Under the pieces are notes generated by a model, which was not told where the DNA came from, ran no database searches, and was given only the letters and a program-made list of their open reading frames with translations. 64,000 bases of DNA from Metabacillus sp. KUDC1714 (GTDB lineage Bacteria > Bacillota > Bacilli > Bacillales > Bacillaceae), in the NCBI RefSeq assembly GCF_014217835.1, contig NZ_CP055263.1, positions 4,839,501 through 4,903,500 of the forward strand. Reading direction: 5' to 3'. Positions 1 through 8,445 of the stretch are shown here, one piece after another; the first letter of the stretch is position 1, and each line of letters starts with the position of its first letter. The position numbers were made by a program, and so were the translations under genes.

Positions 1-1
1 A

Positions 2-580
2 AAAGAATTAGCTAAAAAACTACATTCTTCAGGGATGGAAGTATTGATGGCAGTCCCTCCAAAACAGGGAGATCAATTACCATCCCACTCAACAGCATAT
101 GATTATAGTACACTTGGCAAATACCTAGATAAGATGTTTTTAATGACATATGATTGGCATTGGCCTGGTGGGCCATCGGGTCCGATTGCTCCTATAGATA
201 AAGTAAAGGAAACCCTAAATTATGCAACATCAGTAGTACCACGATCAAAACTTATGCTTGGTATCCCACAATACGCATATGATTGGACTATTTCTGGAAA
301 TAAAAGGGCTGGAAAAGCCTACTCAACTCAACATGCAATAGACCTATATATAGGGTATGAAAGCCAAATTCATTACGATGAAAATGCTGCTGCACCATGG
401 TTTCGTTATACCGATAAGTACGGTACGTTACATGAAGTTTGGTTTGAAGATCCCCGTAGTCTTTTGAAAAAATTTCGACTTGTTAAGGAATATAACTTAG
501 CAGGCATGGGGTGCTGGCATTTAGGGTTAACCATGCCTCAAACAGAAGAATTATTGTTAGAAGAATTTAAGGTGAAATAA
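2..580 (+). CDS. Spore peptidoglycan hydrolase, GH18 family (SleL/YaaH-like), 3' part
   Basis: The frame is open from base 2, so the gene enters from the left edge; the ATG at 35 is internal. The visible 190 or so residues match the C-terminal half of a glycosyl hydrolase 18 barrel of the SleL/YaaH/YdhD group: MTYDWHWPGGPSGPIAPI followed by KLMLGIPQYAYDWT, and a late GMGCWHLGL strand. In this family these proteins act as N-acetylglucosaminidases on spore cortex peptidoglycan. The catalytic DxxDxDxE motif and any LysM repeats would lie outside the window, so activity cannot be judged. The next gene, also sporulation-type, starts 72 bases downstream. Confidence 0.85.
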   Translation, partial: KELAKKLHSSGMEVLMAVPPKQGDQLPSHSTAYDYSTLGKYLDKMFLMTYDWHWPGGPSGPIAPIDKVKETLNYATSVVPRSKLMLGIPQYAYDWTISGNKRAGKAYSTQHAIDLYIGYESQIHYDENAAAPWFRYTDKYGTLHEVWFEDPRSLLKKFRLVKEYNLAGMGCWHLGLTMPQTEELLLEEFKVK

Positions 581-652
581 TTTAAAGTCTATCTGGGTGA
601 TGATAGAACATATCTCACCCTTATTTTTTAATTGAAATGGGGTTTAATTTGC

Positions 653-1276
653 ATGAATGAAACAGATTGCGACTTTTCACCACTTAAACACCAATTAATA
701 GAAGGTCTACAAAATGTTTCGGCTGAAATTAACAATGGCATAGAATCATTAGAAAATGAAAACTATTGTCTTTTAGGAAATCTTGAGGACATCAAGGAAA
801 GATTTGAACAAATAGAAACTGTAGCTGCGTCTTTTTATTTAAATTGTTATCTATCTCCATTTACTGACAAATATTTAGATTTATCTACTTGTATCCAACA
901 TCTTTCCAATCAAAGACATGGTGCATTAATTGTAATTGAGCGTAATAATCAACTGGATTCTTTAATCCGACCTGGTACTCCTATTGGTGCAACATTGACA
1001 CATTCATTATTGGAATCAATTTTTTACCCTGGAAATCCCCTTCACGATGGTGCTGTTTTAGTTCGTACTAATCAAATATTGTCTGCAGCAAACGTTTTAC
1101 CTTTGTCTAATAGAGTTGTAAGTGAAAAAAAACTAGGGACTCGTCACCGTGCGGCATTGGGTTTATCAGAAAAAAGTGATGCTCTTGTTCTGGTTGTTTC
1201 TGAAGAAACAGGAAGGGTTTCTTTTGCTGTTGATGGGAAGCTTTATCCTATTATAACTACTAGCTCTTTACTATAA
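653..1276 (+). CDS. cdaS: Diadenylate cyclase, sporulation-type (CdaS-like)
   Basis: Makes c-di-AMP from two ATP. The DAC (DisA_N) domain fills residues 70-205; the conserved DGA motif is in HDGAVLVR and the RHR motif in GTRHRAALG, so both catalytic signatures are intact. The N-terminal 65 residues are helical with no membrane segment, as in soluble CdaS and unlike CdaA (three membrane helices) or DisA (C-terminal DNA-binding domain). The total length of 207 residues fits CdaS. I chose the ATG at 653, 11 bases after ATGGGG; a TTG at 632 would add seven residues. In Bacillus subtilis CdaS is forespore-specific. A bidirectional terminator follows. Confidence 0.88.
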   Translation: MNETDCDFSPLKHQLIEGLQNVSAEINNGIESLENENYCLLGNLEDIKERFEQIETVAASFYLNCYLSPFTDKYLDLSTCIQHLSNQRHGALIVIERNNQLDSLIRPGTPIGATLTHSLLESIFYPGNPLHDGAVLVRTNQILSAANVLPLSNRVVSEKKLGTRHRAALGLSEKSDALVLVVSEETGRVSFAVDGKLYPIITTSSLL

Positions 1277-1446
1277 ATTTTTGCAAAGACTTTTCTTAAT
1301 GGACGAGGGAATTCCAAATAACAAAAATTCTTATTGGCTTATCGTTAGGAGTTACGAATTATAGGAATAACTACCAATAAAATGTCACTTTTTAAGTTTC
1401 AAAATTAATACCCTGATTAACTGTACATTTCTTATTTGTTACTAAA

Positions 1447-1486
1447 AAAGAGCCAATCGAACATTATCGATTGCTCTCTTGAATTT
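1447..1486. terminator. Bidirectional terminator between convergent genes
   Basis: AGAGC-C-AATCGA and TCGATT-GCTCT form a stem with a short loop, A-rich before and T-containing after. It lies between cdaS (plus) and the membrane protein gene ending at 1668 (minus). The remaining bases from 1277 to 1667 hold no convincing gene. Confidence 0.6.
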
Positions 1487-1667
1487 AATTAGGATTAGTT
1501 TTTTATCCCATTCCACAAATAATAATACTTAAACAATATGCTATTAAATAGTGAATCATTTACTATTGTTCTTGAACGTACTGTACAAACTAAACTTATG
1601 GAAAAAAAGAGGTTTAAAGCTAAAATGATACCTAACATTAATTCACGAGGATAACAACCCTTCATGG

Positions 1668-2132
1668 TTATTGGACTTTGAATTTCAACAGCAAATAACG
1701 TATAAAAAACCCTATTGCCAATCCTGGTATTAAAGACAACATTGGTAGCCAAATGGGACCGAATGATATACCGAAAAATATATTTGGTGAGTACATAAGA
1801 CCTACTGTGACAAAATAAGCTCCAAAAGCAAATGGAACAAACGATAACCTTGGATTTTCTCCTTCTGCAAATTTATAAGCATCATACATAGCATACATAT
1901 ATACACAAGGATAAAACATAAGCCATTGGTAATTAACCACTCCATAAGCCTCAGTTATCTTCCCTAAGAAACTATACATAATGGCTTGATTAAATGAGCT
2001 CATTATATTAATAGTGAATTCTAAAATAATAAAGATAATTCCCTTTAATAGGTGCCCATTTAAAAGTTGTCCAAAACCAGGTAAAGCAATGCTCCAAAGT
2101 ATTGCTTCTAACTTATCTGTTTTTTTTATCAT
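1668..2132 (-). CDS. Small multi-pass membrane protein of unknown function, paralog 1
   Basis: 154 residues with four predicted membrane segments and no signal peptide. It opens with LEAILWSIALPGFGQLLNGHLLKGI, which resembles the glycine-rich hairpin of TM2/DUF5683-type small membrane proteins. A clear paralog lies at 49717-50187: both share LLWSIALPGFGQ, YQWLMFYPC, AYFVTVG and FGP.WLPML. The start ATG sits just downstream of a CBO0543-type gene on the same strand (gap 11 bases), so the two are probably cotranscribed. I do not recognise a function. Confidence 0.75.
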   Translation of the reverse strand: MIKKTDKLEAILWSIALPGFGQLLNGHLLKGIIFIILEFTINIMSSFNQAIMYSFLGKITEAYGVVNYQWLMFYPCVYMYAMYDAYKFAEGENPRLSFVPFAFGAYFVTVGLMYSPNIFFGISFGPIWLPMLSLIPGLAIGFFIRYLLLKFKVQ

Positions 2133-2143
2133 AATATCAACCT

Positions 2144-2638
2144 TTAATTATTGGTTATATTTTGATTTTGATTTTGCTTTAATTTATCTAATTTCTTTAA
2201 TAATCCAACAAAACCTCTAATTGTAAATAAGGTGAGATTTACACTTCCAAAGGTATGGAGTGGTGACCATTTTTTCCATTTGAATAATCTAGAATTTTTT
2301 TCAAAATACCATTGACCCAAACTCATTGGAACACTAAAGATTAAACTTTTCAAGAGCAGTTTGCCAAAATTATCGTTATATGTAATTTTGACCCAGATGA
2401 CACTTAAAATCGGAAAGAATAAAACATCATAAATAATATTTGTTTTAAAGATTTTTGGAAAAGGACGAACTGGATAGGCAACTCTTTGGGTTCCAACAAC
2501 ATAAGCATCAATAAGAGTTGCAAGAACTCCTTTTGAGAAAAAAATAAGTAAATTTTCTCTCATCTTTGAGCCTCTAAACAAAAATGGTAAGGAAACTATG
2601 CACAATACATTAAGTAGGTTTAACAATTTTTTTTCCAT
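2144..2638 (-). CDS. CBO0543-family membrane protein
   Basis: 164 residues with hydrophobic segments near residues 8-22, 65-82 and 95-112 and a lysine/asparagine-rich tail. The segments DVLFFPILSVIWVK, SVPMSLGQWYFEK and the W-x-P-L-H stretch are typical of the CBO0543 family, which is common in Bacillaceae and uncharacterised. It probably forms a two-gene unit with the downstream small membrane protein. A run of TTTTTTTT near the start codon (as A-run on the other strand) could allow slippage but the frame is intact. Confidence 0.75.
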   Translation of the reverse strand: MEKKLLNLLNVLCIVSLPFLFRGSKMRENLLIFFSKGVLATLIDAYVVGTQRVAYPVRPFPKIFKTNIIYDVLFFPILSVIWVKITYNDNFGKLLLKSLIFSVPMSLGQWYFEKNSRLFKWKKWSPLHTFGSVNLTLFTIRGFVGLLKKLDKLKQNQNQNITNN

Positions 2639-2920
2639 AAAGGTACCATCCTTCTCAAGGAATATTTGATACCTTTAAAATTCCCAATTCCAATAAGTAT
2701 TATCCTTTTCTCTTTTCAAGATTCGATCATCATATATTCCAATCGAATATATGTACGGTTGCACTTTTGTCTATGACTGATTTACCACCTTAATCATACT
2801 GCAAGCATAAAATATCCGTTTTATCTGAAGGCACCTCAAAGGAAGTAATATATATTCTTACTATCATTCTCGATTATTGAATTAACTCGCAAATCAAATT
2901 TTTTATTAACAGCTTAAAAA

Positions 2921-2950
2921 AGAGCTAACCAACATAACTTGATTAGCTCT
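2921..2950 (-). terminator. Terminator of the wrbA-like gene
   Basis: AGAGCTAA-CAA and TTG-TTAGCTCT pair around a six-base loop; read on the minus strand the stem is followed by TTTTTTAAG. It starts 14 bases beyond the stop of the quinone reductase gene. Confidence 0.7.
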
Positions 2951-2963
2951 AAATAATAATATT

Positions 2964-3629
2964 TTACTGATTCCCTTTTTTCACCCATTCAGCTACTGTA
3001 ACAGTACGTTTTGCTTGATGTTTAACAGCAGCTTCCACATCTTCAATCATTTTTCCATCCTGATTAACGGTAACGCTTGTTCCATAAGGGTTTCCACCTG
3101 CTCCAAAGATTACAGGATCTGTATAGCCAGGAGTGGCTACAATTGCACCCCAATGGTACATTGTTGTATAAAGTGATAGAATAGTTGCTTCCTGACCACC
3201 ATGAGCATTTTGTGCAGAAGTCATTGCACTTACCACTTTATTAGCAAGTTTTCCATTAAACCAAAGACCACCAGTTGTATCTAGGAATTGTTTCATTTGT
3301 GATGGCATATTACCAAATCGAGTTGGTACACTGAAAATAATTGCATCTGCCCATTCCAGGTCATCTAATTTTACCTCTGGCACATCTTTTGTTGCTTCTA
3401 CATGAGCTTTCCAAACTGGATTCCCTTCGATAGCCGATTGTGGAGCAAGTTCAGGAACTTTTAATACTTTTACCTCCGCCCCAACTTCTTTCGCACCTTC
3501 TTCAGCCCATTTTGCTAATTGATAGTTAGTTCCACCCATGCTGTAATAAATTACTGCTAATTTTACGTTTGTCATTTTTTCAGTCTCCTTTTTTGTTGAG
3601 TTTCCAAATAATTTACTTAAAATACCCAT
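2964..3629 (-). CDS. wrbA: NAD(P)H:quinone oxidoreductase, WrbA family flavodoxin-like
   Basis: Two-electron reduction of quinones with FMN, avoiding semiquinone radicals. The flavodoxin-like fold starts with KLAVIYYSMGGTNYQLAKWAEEGA (FMN phosphate loop), then FSVPTRFGNMPSQMKQFLD and GGQEATILSLYTTMYHWG, all diagnostic for WrbA. Two starts are possible: ATG 3629 behind AGGCGGTG, giving a short MGILSKLFG extension, and an inner ATG near 3575 behind AGGAGA that begins right at the flavodoxin core. Both have good ribosome sites; I list the longer one. It stands next to the mhq-like cluster, which fits quinone stress, although I see no MhqR box in front of it. Confidence 0.9.
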   Translation of the reverse strand: MGILSKLFGNSTKKETEKMTNVKLAVIYYSMGGTNYQLAKWAEEGAKEVGAEVKVLKVPELAPQSAIEGNPVWKAHVEATKDVPEVKLDDLEWADAIIFSVPTRFGNMPSQMKQFLDTTGGLWFNGKLANKVVSAMTSAQNAHGGQEATILSLYTTMYHWGAIVATPGYTDPVIFGAGGNPYGTSVTVNQDGKMIEDVEAAVKHQAKRTVTVAEWVKKGNQ

Positions 3630-3946
3630 TGTTAACACCGCCTAAATCTTTATTGTTTAATCCTCAGTCTATAAAAACCACCCCTTCCAAAGTATCCCCG
3701 AATATAATGCCCTAAAAATGTACAGTAGAATACATAAGTGAGCCTTAATGTTCTTAGTAGAAGGGTTACTATGGAATTAAGTAAATAGTTATTTTTTCAT
3801 ATTTTTATAATATGATAAAAACTGAGTTTGATACGAAATCATAATTCTTAATTCAAAATATTATTAGTTCAAGATAAAATATATAATAAACTTTTTATAA
3901 ATTCATATTTTAATGTTCATCTAATTCGAATTTTTCTTCTAATTTT
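3630..3946. other. Intergenic, 317 bases
   Basis: AT-rich, no open frame with a ribosome site and no repeat recognised. It must hold the promoter of the wrbA-like gene, but no operator like those of the mhq genes is visible. Confidence 0.5.
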
Positions 3947-4366
3947 TTAAATTGGTTTTGTAACGTTTTGGTCCTTACTAAAAATCAAATGACCCACTGA
4001 AAATGCCTTACTTCCATTGATTACAAGATAAACTGCCATTGCCAATAAGGCTAAATCTAATTCATATCCTGCCATTTGACCATTACCTAATAAGCCAACT
4101 GAAAGTTTTACTTTTAGTGTTGCTCCAAGCATTAACAGTCCAAACAAAGCAGAGATAAGTCTTGTTGCCAATCCTACGATTAATGCAATACCACCAATCA
4201 TCTCAAACAAAGCAACTCCGTATGCCATAAATCCTGGCAAACCAATACTATCAAACCACCCTACAATATTTTCAATCCCACCTTTGAATTTTACTAACCC
4301 ATGGATAAAAAATAATGTTCCTAATGTTACACGTAAAATAAGTGCACCTAATTCGTTTTTAAACAT
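3947..4366 (-). CDS. DoxX family membrane protein
   Basis: 139 residues with four membrane segments. LRVTLGTLFFIHGLVKFKGGIENIVGWF and LFEMIGGIALIVGLATRLISALFGLLML are the DoxX-family signature. Bacillus DoxX proteins such as MhqP are co-induced with quinone-degrading enzymes, and their biochemical role is unknown. It lies 38 bases downstream of the mhqD-like gene on the same strand and is probably the last gene of that unit. It has AGGTTAAGTT before its ATG, a moderate ribosome site. Confidence 0.85.
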   Translation of the reverse strand: MFKNELGALILRVTLGTLFFIHGLVKFKGGIENIVGWFDSIGLPGFMAYGVALFEMIGGIALIVGLATRLISALFGLLMLGATLKVKLSVGLLGNGQMAGYELDLALLAMAVYLVINGSKAFSVGHLIFSKDQNVTKPI

Positions 4367-4404
4367 AACTTAACCTCCAAAAAAATTTTCATTTTAATAT
4401 TTTA

Positions 4405-5010
4405 TTACAAATTACGATACCACTGTGCCGCAGCTTCAACTTCTTCTACTGTCAATTGATGGCCTCTATTTTCCCAATGAAGTTCTACATCTGCATTTGC
4501 TTTTTCTAATAACGATTGCAGTTCAGAAGATTCCATTGGTGAGCAGATTGGATCATTTGTCCCAGCTGCAATAAACACAGACTTCCCTGACAAATCAGGA
4601 AGATCAACTCCTTTTCTCGGTACCATTGGATGATGAAGAATCGCACCCTTTAATGCATGTTGGTAGTGAAATAATAAACTTGAAGCTATATTAGCACCAT
4701 TTGAATAACCAATGGCAATAATATTATCTCGGTTAAAACCATACTTTTCTGCTGCTTCATCAAGAAACTCATTTAATTCCTTAGTACGGAAAATAAGGTC
4801 TTCTTCATCGAACACACCTTCAGCTAATCTTCGAAAGAATCGAGGCATTCCATTTTCCAATACATTCCCTCTGACGCTTAACACTGAAGCCTCAACATCA
4901 ATTCTTCCAGCAAGAGGTAACAGGTCTAATTCATTTCCGCCAGTACCATGAAGTAATAGTAACGTTGGTTTAGTTAGATCTTTTCCCTTATTAAAAATAT
5001 GTTTCATCAT
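4405..5010 (-). CDS. mhqD: Carboxylesterase/phospholipase-type alpha/beta hydrolase (MhqD-like)
   Basis: 201 residues of alpha/beta-hydrolase fold. The oxyanion-hole motif LLLLHGTGGNE is at residue 18, the nucleophile elbow IGYSNGAN (Ser near 103), the acid in GTNDPICSP and the histidine in ENRGHQLT, so the triad is complete. This matches the MhqD group of B. subtilis, encoded next to the MhqE dioxygenase and induced by 2-methylhydroquinone. Its ATG overlaps the dioxygenase stop (ATGA), giving translational coupling; a second ATG follows at once. The exact substrate is not known. Confidence 0.85.
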   Translation of the reverse strand: MMKHIFNKGKDLTKPTLLLLHGTGGNELDLLPLAGRIDVEASVLSVRGNVLENGMPRFFRRLAEGVFDEEDLIFRTKELNEFLDEAAEKYGFNRDNIIAIGYSNGANIASSLLFHYQHALKGAILHHPMVPRKGVDLPDLSGKSVFIAAGTNDPICSPMESSELQSLLEKANADVELHWENRGHQLTVEEVEAAAQWYRNL

Positions 5011-5966
5011 TTATCTCCCTCCAGAACACGAACTTCCACACTAGGTAAGGTTTCTTCTAATTCTACTCGCTTTGACTCTAGCCAAGATGGTAACATGAGT
5101 TTATTTCCAAGTTTAGCGACAGGTTCATCAACTGAAAAGCCTGGTGGGTCGGTGGCTATTTCGAAAAGTATACCTCCTTCTTCATGGAAATACACTGCTT
5201 TGAAATAGTTTCGGTCACGAATTTCAGTCGGATAATATCCCTTGTCTTGAAGAAGCGATCTCCATCTTAGAAGATCTTGTTCATCCTTTGCCCTCCATGC
5301 TATATGGTGAACAGTTCCAGCTCCCATAAGCCCACGAACCGAAGGAGTTAGCTTAATATCAATGATATTTCCAAGATTCCCTTCAGATCTAAATCTAAGA
5401 AATCCTTCTTCATCACTAATGCATTCGAGTCCCAATATATTTTCTAGAACATTCGCAGTTTTATTAGGTTGTGCTGAAATTAAAGTAGCTCCACCAAAAC
5501 CTTTAATCGCATTCTCTGCTTGAATTCTCCCAAAGTTCCAATTATTTATTGGTCCTTCATTTCGTTCTATAATTTCAAGCTGGAGCCCATCAGGATCGTT
5601 AAATTTTATATTTTTTTCACCAAAGCGTTCGGATGAACTAAATTCAATACCGAATTTTTGTAAACGTTGTTCCCAGAAATTAATTGATCCTACTGGAATA
5701 ATAAAGCTAATGACTCCGACCTGACCTGTTCCAATTCGACCTTTTAACTGCTTAGCCCATGGAAAAAAAGTAATAACAGTTCCTGATTGACCAGTTTCAT
5801 TACCAAAATAGAGATGATACACTTCTGGACGATCAAAATTTATCGTCTTTTTTACAAGTCTTAACCCAAGTACGCCCGCATAAAAGTCAATATTTCTTTG
5901 GGCATCGTTAACCATCGCTGTTATATGATGGATACCTGTTGTTTTTTGCACTCTTATCTTCTCCAT
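5007..5966 (-). CDS. Ring-cleaving dioxygenase, vicinal-oxygen-chelate fold (MhqE/MhqO-like)
   Basis: 319 residues built of two glyoxalase/VOC repeats (about 10-140 and 155-285). Metal ligands of the type IHHITAMV, TVHHIAWRA and FEIATDPPGF are conserved. Family members (MhqA, MhqE, MhqO, LinE-like) open hydroquinone rings using Fe2+. It shares the block structure of the neighbour at 6624-7562. Coupled to the esterase by a four-base overlap and 26 bases downstream of the flavin reductase gene, so the order is dioxygenase 2, flavin reductase, dioxygenase 1, esterase, DoxX. Confidence 0.9.
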   Translation of the reverse strand: MEKIRVQKTTGIHHITAMVNDAQRNIDFYAGVLGLRLVKKTINFDRPEVYHLYFGNETGQSGTVITFFPWAKQLKGRIGTGQVGVISFIIPVGSINFWEQRLQKFGIEFSSSERFGEKNIKFNDPDGLQLEIIERNEGPINNWNFGRIQAENAIKGFGGATLISAQPNKTANVLENILGLECISDEEGFLRFRSEGNLGNIIDIKLTPSVRGLMGAGTVHHIAWRAKDEQDLLRWRSLLQDKGYYPTEIRDRNYFKAVYFHEEGGILFEIATDPPGFSVDEPVAKLGNKLMLPSWLESKRVELEETLPSVEVRVLEGDK

Positions 5967-5992
5967 TCTTTTAATTCGTTTTGTTCAAGCAA

Positions 5993-6610
5993 TTAATTTG
6001 GTCGCTCTATGGAAAAAATCTCACCTATTTTCGCATAATTTGTACCAGCTAATCTACTCACAGCAGCTAAGCCCTTTGGATCAATTCTTCCATTTTTATA
6101 AAGATCATTTTCAATATGAAATTGAACAACTTTTCCGATGATAAGATCACAACCAGGTGAATCCAAACCTCCCAATTCTAAAGAATGTTCTAAGATACAT
6201 TCCATTCGAATTTTGGCTTCTTTTACACCCGGTACTGAAATTTTCTCACTTTTAACTGGAGTTAATTTCCCTAACTCTATTTCACTTTGATTAGGAGGAA
6301 GGGTAGCAGCTGTTTTATTTATTTTTTCAACATTTTGTTCATCAACTATATGAATAACAAATTCCTTTGAATCGATGATGTTTCTCGTTGTATCCTTTTG
6401 TCTTCCCTCTGACCGTTGAATTGATAATGAAATCATCGGGGGATTTGATGATACGATATTAAAGTAGCTAAATGGTGCACCATTTAAAACGCCATCCTTT
6501 GAAACTGTTGTGACAAAAGCAATAGGTCTTGGTATTATGCTACCTATTAGAAATTTATAATTTTCTCTTTCGGTATTTGTGGTTGGGTCAATCGAAAGCA
6601 AAGAAATCAT
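5993..6610 (-). CDS. Flavin reductase-like FMN-binding split-barrel protein
   Basis: 205 residues. IGSIIPRPIAFVTTVSKDGVLNGAPFSYFNIVSSNPPMIS is the flavin-reductase/NTAB split-barrel start, followed by KDTTRNI and the late domain with PGCDLIIGKVVQFHI. The family (DIM6/NTAB) binds FMN and either supplies reduced flavin or acts as a flavoprotein oxidoreductase. Sandwiched between two ring-cleaving dioxygenases with gaps of 26 and 13 bases, it is very likely in the same transcript and in the same aromatic/quinone detoxification route. Start ATG 6610, with a GAAAGGAATG-type ribosome site. Confidence 0.85.
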   Translation of the reverse strand: MISLLSIDPTTNTERENYKFLIGSIIPRPIAFVTTVSKDGVLNGAPFSYFNIVSSNPPMISLSIQRSEGRQKDTTRNIIDSKEFVIHIVDEQNVEKINKTAATLPPNQSEIELGKLTPVKSEKISVPGVKEAKIRMECILEHSLELGGLDSPGCDLIIGKVVQFHIENDLYKNGRIDPKGLAAVSRLAGTNYAKIGEIFSIERPN

Positions 6611-6623
6611 TCCTTTCGTAAAG

Positions 6624-7562
6624 TTAATCTAACTCTCTAACTTCAAAGGGAAGTACAACTTGTTCAATCTTATCTCTATGGGGTTCATATTGTTCAGGTA
6701 ACATCAATTTTTCTCCCATCGTCTCTTGGGATTCATCGTGAGCGAATCCTGGAGTATCCGTTGCAATTTCAAATAGTATTTCCCCATCCTCTCTAAAGTA
6801 AATAGCATTAAAATAGTTTCTGTCCTGAACAGGAGTAACACCATATCCAAAACCCTCAACATACTTTTTCCAATCAAGTTGATCTTGGTCATCACTAGCC
6901 CGCCACGCAATATGGTGTACTGTACCTACACCCATTTGCCCACTGCCAATGGGTGTTAATTTTAAGTCAATTACATTTCCTATATCACTAGAAGAACGAA
7001 AACGAACAAAATCTCCTTCTTTTCCGACTTGCTCAAGCCCCATTACTTTTTCTAACAGTTCAGCTGTTTTTTCTGGCTGTTTTGATAATAGTGTTGCTCC
7101 ACCAAACCCTTTAATTGCTACATCAGGTGTGACTTCGCCAAAATGCCAAGTATTCACTTCCCCTTCTTCTCTTTCAACAATCTCTAAATGAAGTCCATGG
7201 GGATCATCAAATTCTAAATATTGCTCTCCAAAGCGTTCTATTTTTGTGAAAGGAATATTGAACCTTTCTAATCTATTTTCCCAAAACTCCATGGCTCCAA
7301 TAGGAACAACATATGAAGTGACCCCTACTTGACCATCGCCGATTTTTCCTTGATACGCATCACTCCAAGGGAAAAAAGTAATAATTGTTCCTGGTTTTCC
7401 TCCTTCATTTCCGAAATATAGGTGATAAGTACCTGGGTCATCAAAATTTACAGTTTGTTTAACTAAACGCAATCCTAATACACCTGCATAAAAATCTACA
7501 TTCTCTTGTGGATGACCTACAATTGCTGTGATGTGGTGAATCCCTATTGTTTTTTTAGTCAT
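6624..7562 (-). CDS. mhqO: Ring-cleaving dioxygenase, vicinal-oxygen-chelate fold (MhqO-like)
   Basis: 312 residues, two VOC repeats, with IGIHHITAIV, GVGTVHHIAWRAS and ILFEIATDTPGF carrying the metal-binding residues. It is closely related to the gene at 5007-5966 (for example GFGGATL and PEKTAELLE). Position next to a decayed mhqN and an mhqP-like gene matches the mhqNOP order of B. subtilis, so I call this copy MhqO. A strong AAGGAGTG ribosome site precedes the ATG. The operator at 7971-7986 is about 410 bases upstream, in front of the former mhqN. Confidence 0.88.
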   Translation of the reverse strand: MTKKTIGIHHITAIVGHPQENVDFYAGVLGLRLVKQTVNFDDPGTYHLYFGNEGGKPGTIITFFPWSDAYQGKIGDGQVGVTSYVVPIGAMEFWENRLERFNIPFTKIERFGEQYLEFDDPHGLHLEIVEREEGEVNTWHFGEVTPDVAIKGFGGATLLSKQPEKTAELLEKVMGLEQVGKEGDFVRFRSSSDIGNVIDLKLTPIGSGQMGVGTVHHIAWRASDDQDQLDWKKYVEGFGYGVTPVQDRNYFNAIYFREDGEILFEIATDTPGFAHDESQETMGEKLMLPEQYEPHRDKIEQVVLPFEVRELD

Positions 7563-7944
7563 TTAATTTTCACTCCTTTTTAATAAATTTAAGTGAAACA
7601 GTATCTTGACCCCATGATCATACTCCTGTTTATTCACAACCATAACATCTTCAAACCTTCATAGATTTCTGAAGCCTAATGAAATGCCTTTTTATCACCT
7701 AGTACTAGGATATCTGCTGAAGCATTGGATACTTTATATTGCCCATTTATAGCCTTCCTTAATTTCTCTTTTATAGTTGGGGCAATAACCTTTAAAATAA
7801 TTTGTATGTTGAAGATTAAAAGCTGATGGTCTCAAGTTTAACCAACTCATATATTTCATTTAGTTCTTCTGTTTTAAAAGATTGATCTGGAATAAAGTTA
7901 CTTGCTGACCTCCTATCTTTTACCAACTGTATAAAATCAGCCAT
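7563..7944 (-). pseudogene. Decayed mhqN-like nitroreductase gene
   Basis: Starting at ATG 7944 behind AGGAATG, the frame reads MADFIQLVKDRRSASNFIPD then EELNEIYELVKL and stops; the next frame continues PSAFNLQHTNYFKG and, further on, GHKV/ADILVLGDKKA- and NKQEYDHGVK-type pieces in changing frames. These are the characteristic blocks of MhqN/YodC-type nitroreductases. At least two frameshifts and an internal deletion are needed to explain the pieces, and the whole is shorter than the usual 200 or so residues. It sits exactly where mhqN would be expected, between mhqP and mhqO. Confidence 0.75.
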
Positions 7945-7970
7945 TCCTAAACATAACCTTTAATTAAAGA

Positions 7971-7986
7971 ATCTCTATTTCGAGAT
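7971..7986. promoter_or_regulatory. Candidate MhqR operator 1 (perfect ATCTC-N6-GAGAT)
   Basis: ATCTCTATTTCGAGAT is a perfect five-base-arm inverted repeat with six-base spacing. It matches the core of the MhqR box known from B. subtilis (ATCTc...gAGAT). It lies 27 bases before the start of the decayed mhqN. Confidence 0.7.
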
Positions 7987-7989
7987 ATT

Positions 7990-8388
7990 TTAGAATAAAA
8001 AAGCATCTAAAGCGTATTGACCAGGACCTATTAAAGCTATACCGATGGCTACCACTAACAAGGTCAGGTTATACTCATAGCCATTTTGTGTTGACCATAA
8101 TCCATTAGGACCATGCACCTTTACAATCGCCATTACCATTGTTGCTGCAATCATAATACCAGCAAAGGGTGTTAGAAGCCCTAGAGCAAATAACATCCCT
8201 CCAATTAATTCTGCTAATCCTGCAAGGAGAGCCATTGCCACGCCTGGTTTAATACCAAGAGATTCCATCCAACCTCCAGTACCTTTTAATCCATGACCAC
8301 CGAACCAACCAAATAATTTCTGTGCACCGTGACCTACAAATAATACACCAATTACCAACCTAATTATTAATAAACCAATATTTATCAT
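7990..8388 (-). CDS. mhqP: DoxX family membrane protein (MhqP-like)
   Basis: 132 residues, four membrane helices. LLIIRLVIGVLFVGHGAQKLFGWFGGHGLKGTGGW and LLAGLAELIGGMLFALGLLTPFAG are typical of MhqP/YfiD-type DoxX proteins. In B. subtilis the MhqR regulon contains mhqNOP, which this gene order reproduces. A candidate MhqR box lies 27 bases upstream of its ATG and another just beyond its stop. It is distinct in sequence from the DoxX protein at 3947-4366. Confidence 0.88.
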   Translation of the reverse strand: MINIGLLIIRLVIGVLFVGHGAQKLFGWFGGHGLKGTGGWMESLGIKPGVAMALLAGLAELIGGMLFALGLLTPFAGIMIAATMVMAIVKVHGPNGLWSTQNGYEYNLTLLVVAIGIALIGPGQYALDAFLF

Positions 8389-8414
8389 CTTTAAATCCTC
8401 CTAATATTTTATTT

Positions 8415-8430
8415 ATCTTTAATTCGAGAT
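8415..8430. promoter_or_regulatory. Candidate MhqR operator 2
   Basis: ATCTTTAATTCGAGAT: ATCTT-N6-GAGAT, one mismatch from perfect symmetry. It lies between the mhqP-like ATG (8388) and the stop of mhqR (8446), in the right place to control mhqP. Confidence 0.6.
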
Positions 8431-8445
8431 ATTTTTCCGAAAAAA

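Noticed and set aside
1495..1752. Minus-strand open frame of 85 codons overlapping the membrane protein gene
   Set aside because: Overlaps a well supported gene in another frame, has no good ribosome site and no recognisable domain.
7601..7618. Possible fourth MhqR box (ATCTTGACCCCATGAT) before mhqO
   Set aside because: Only three of five bases of the right arm match; probably chance.
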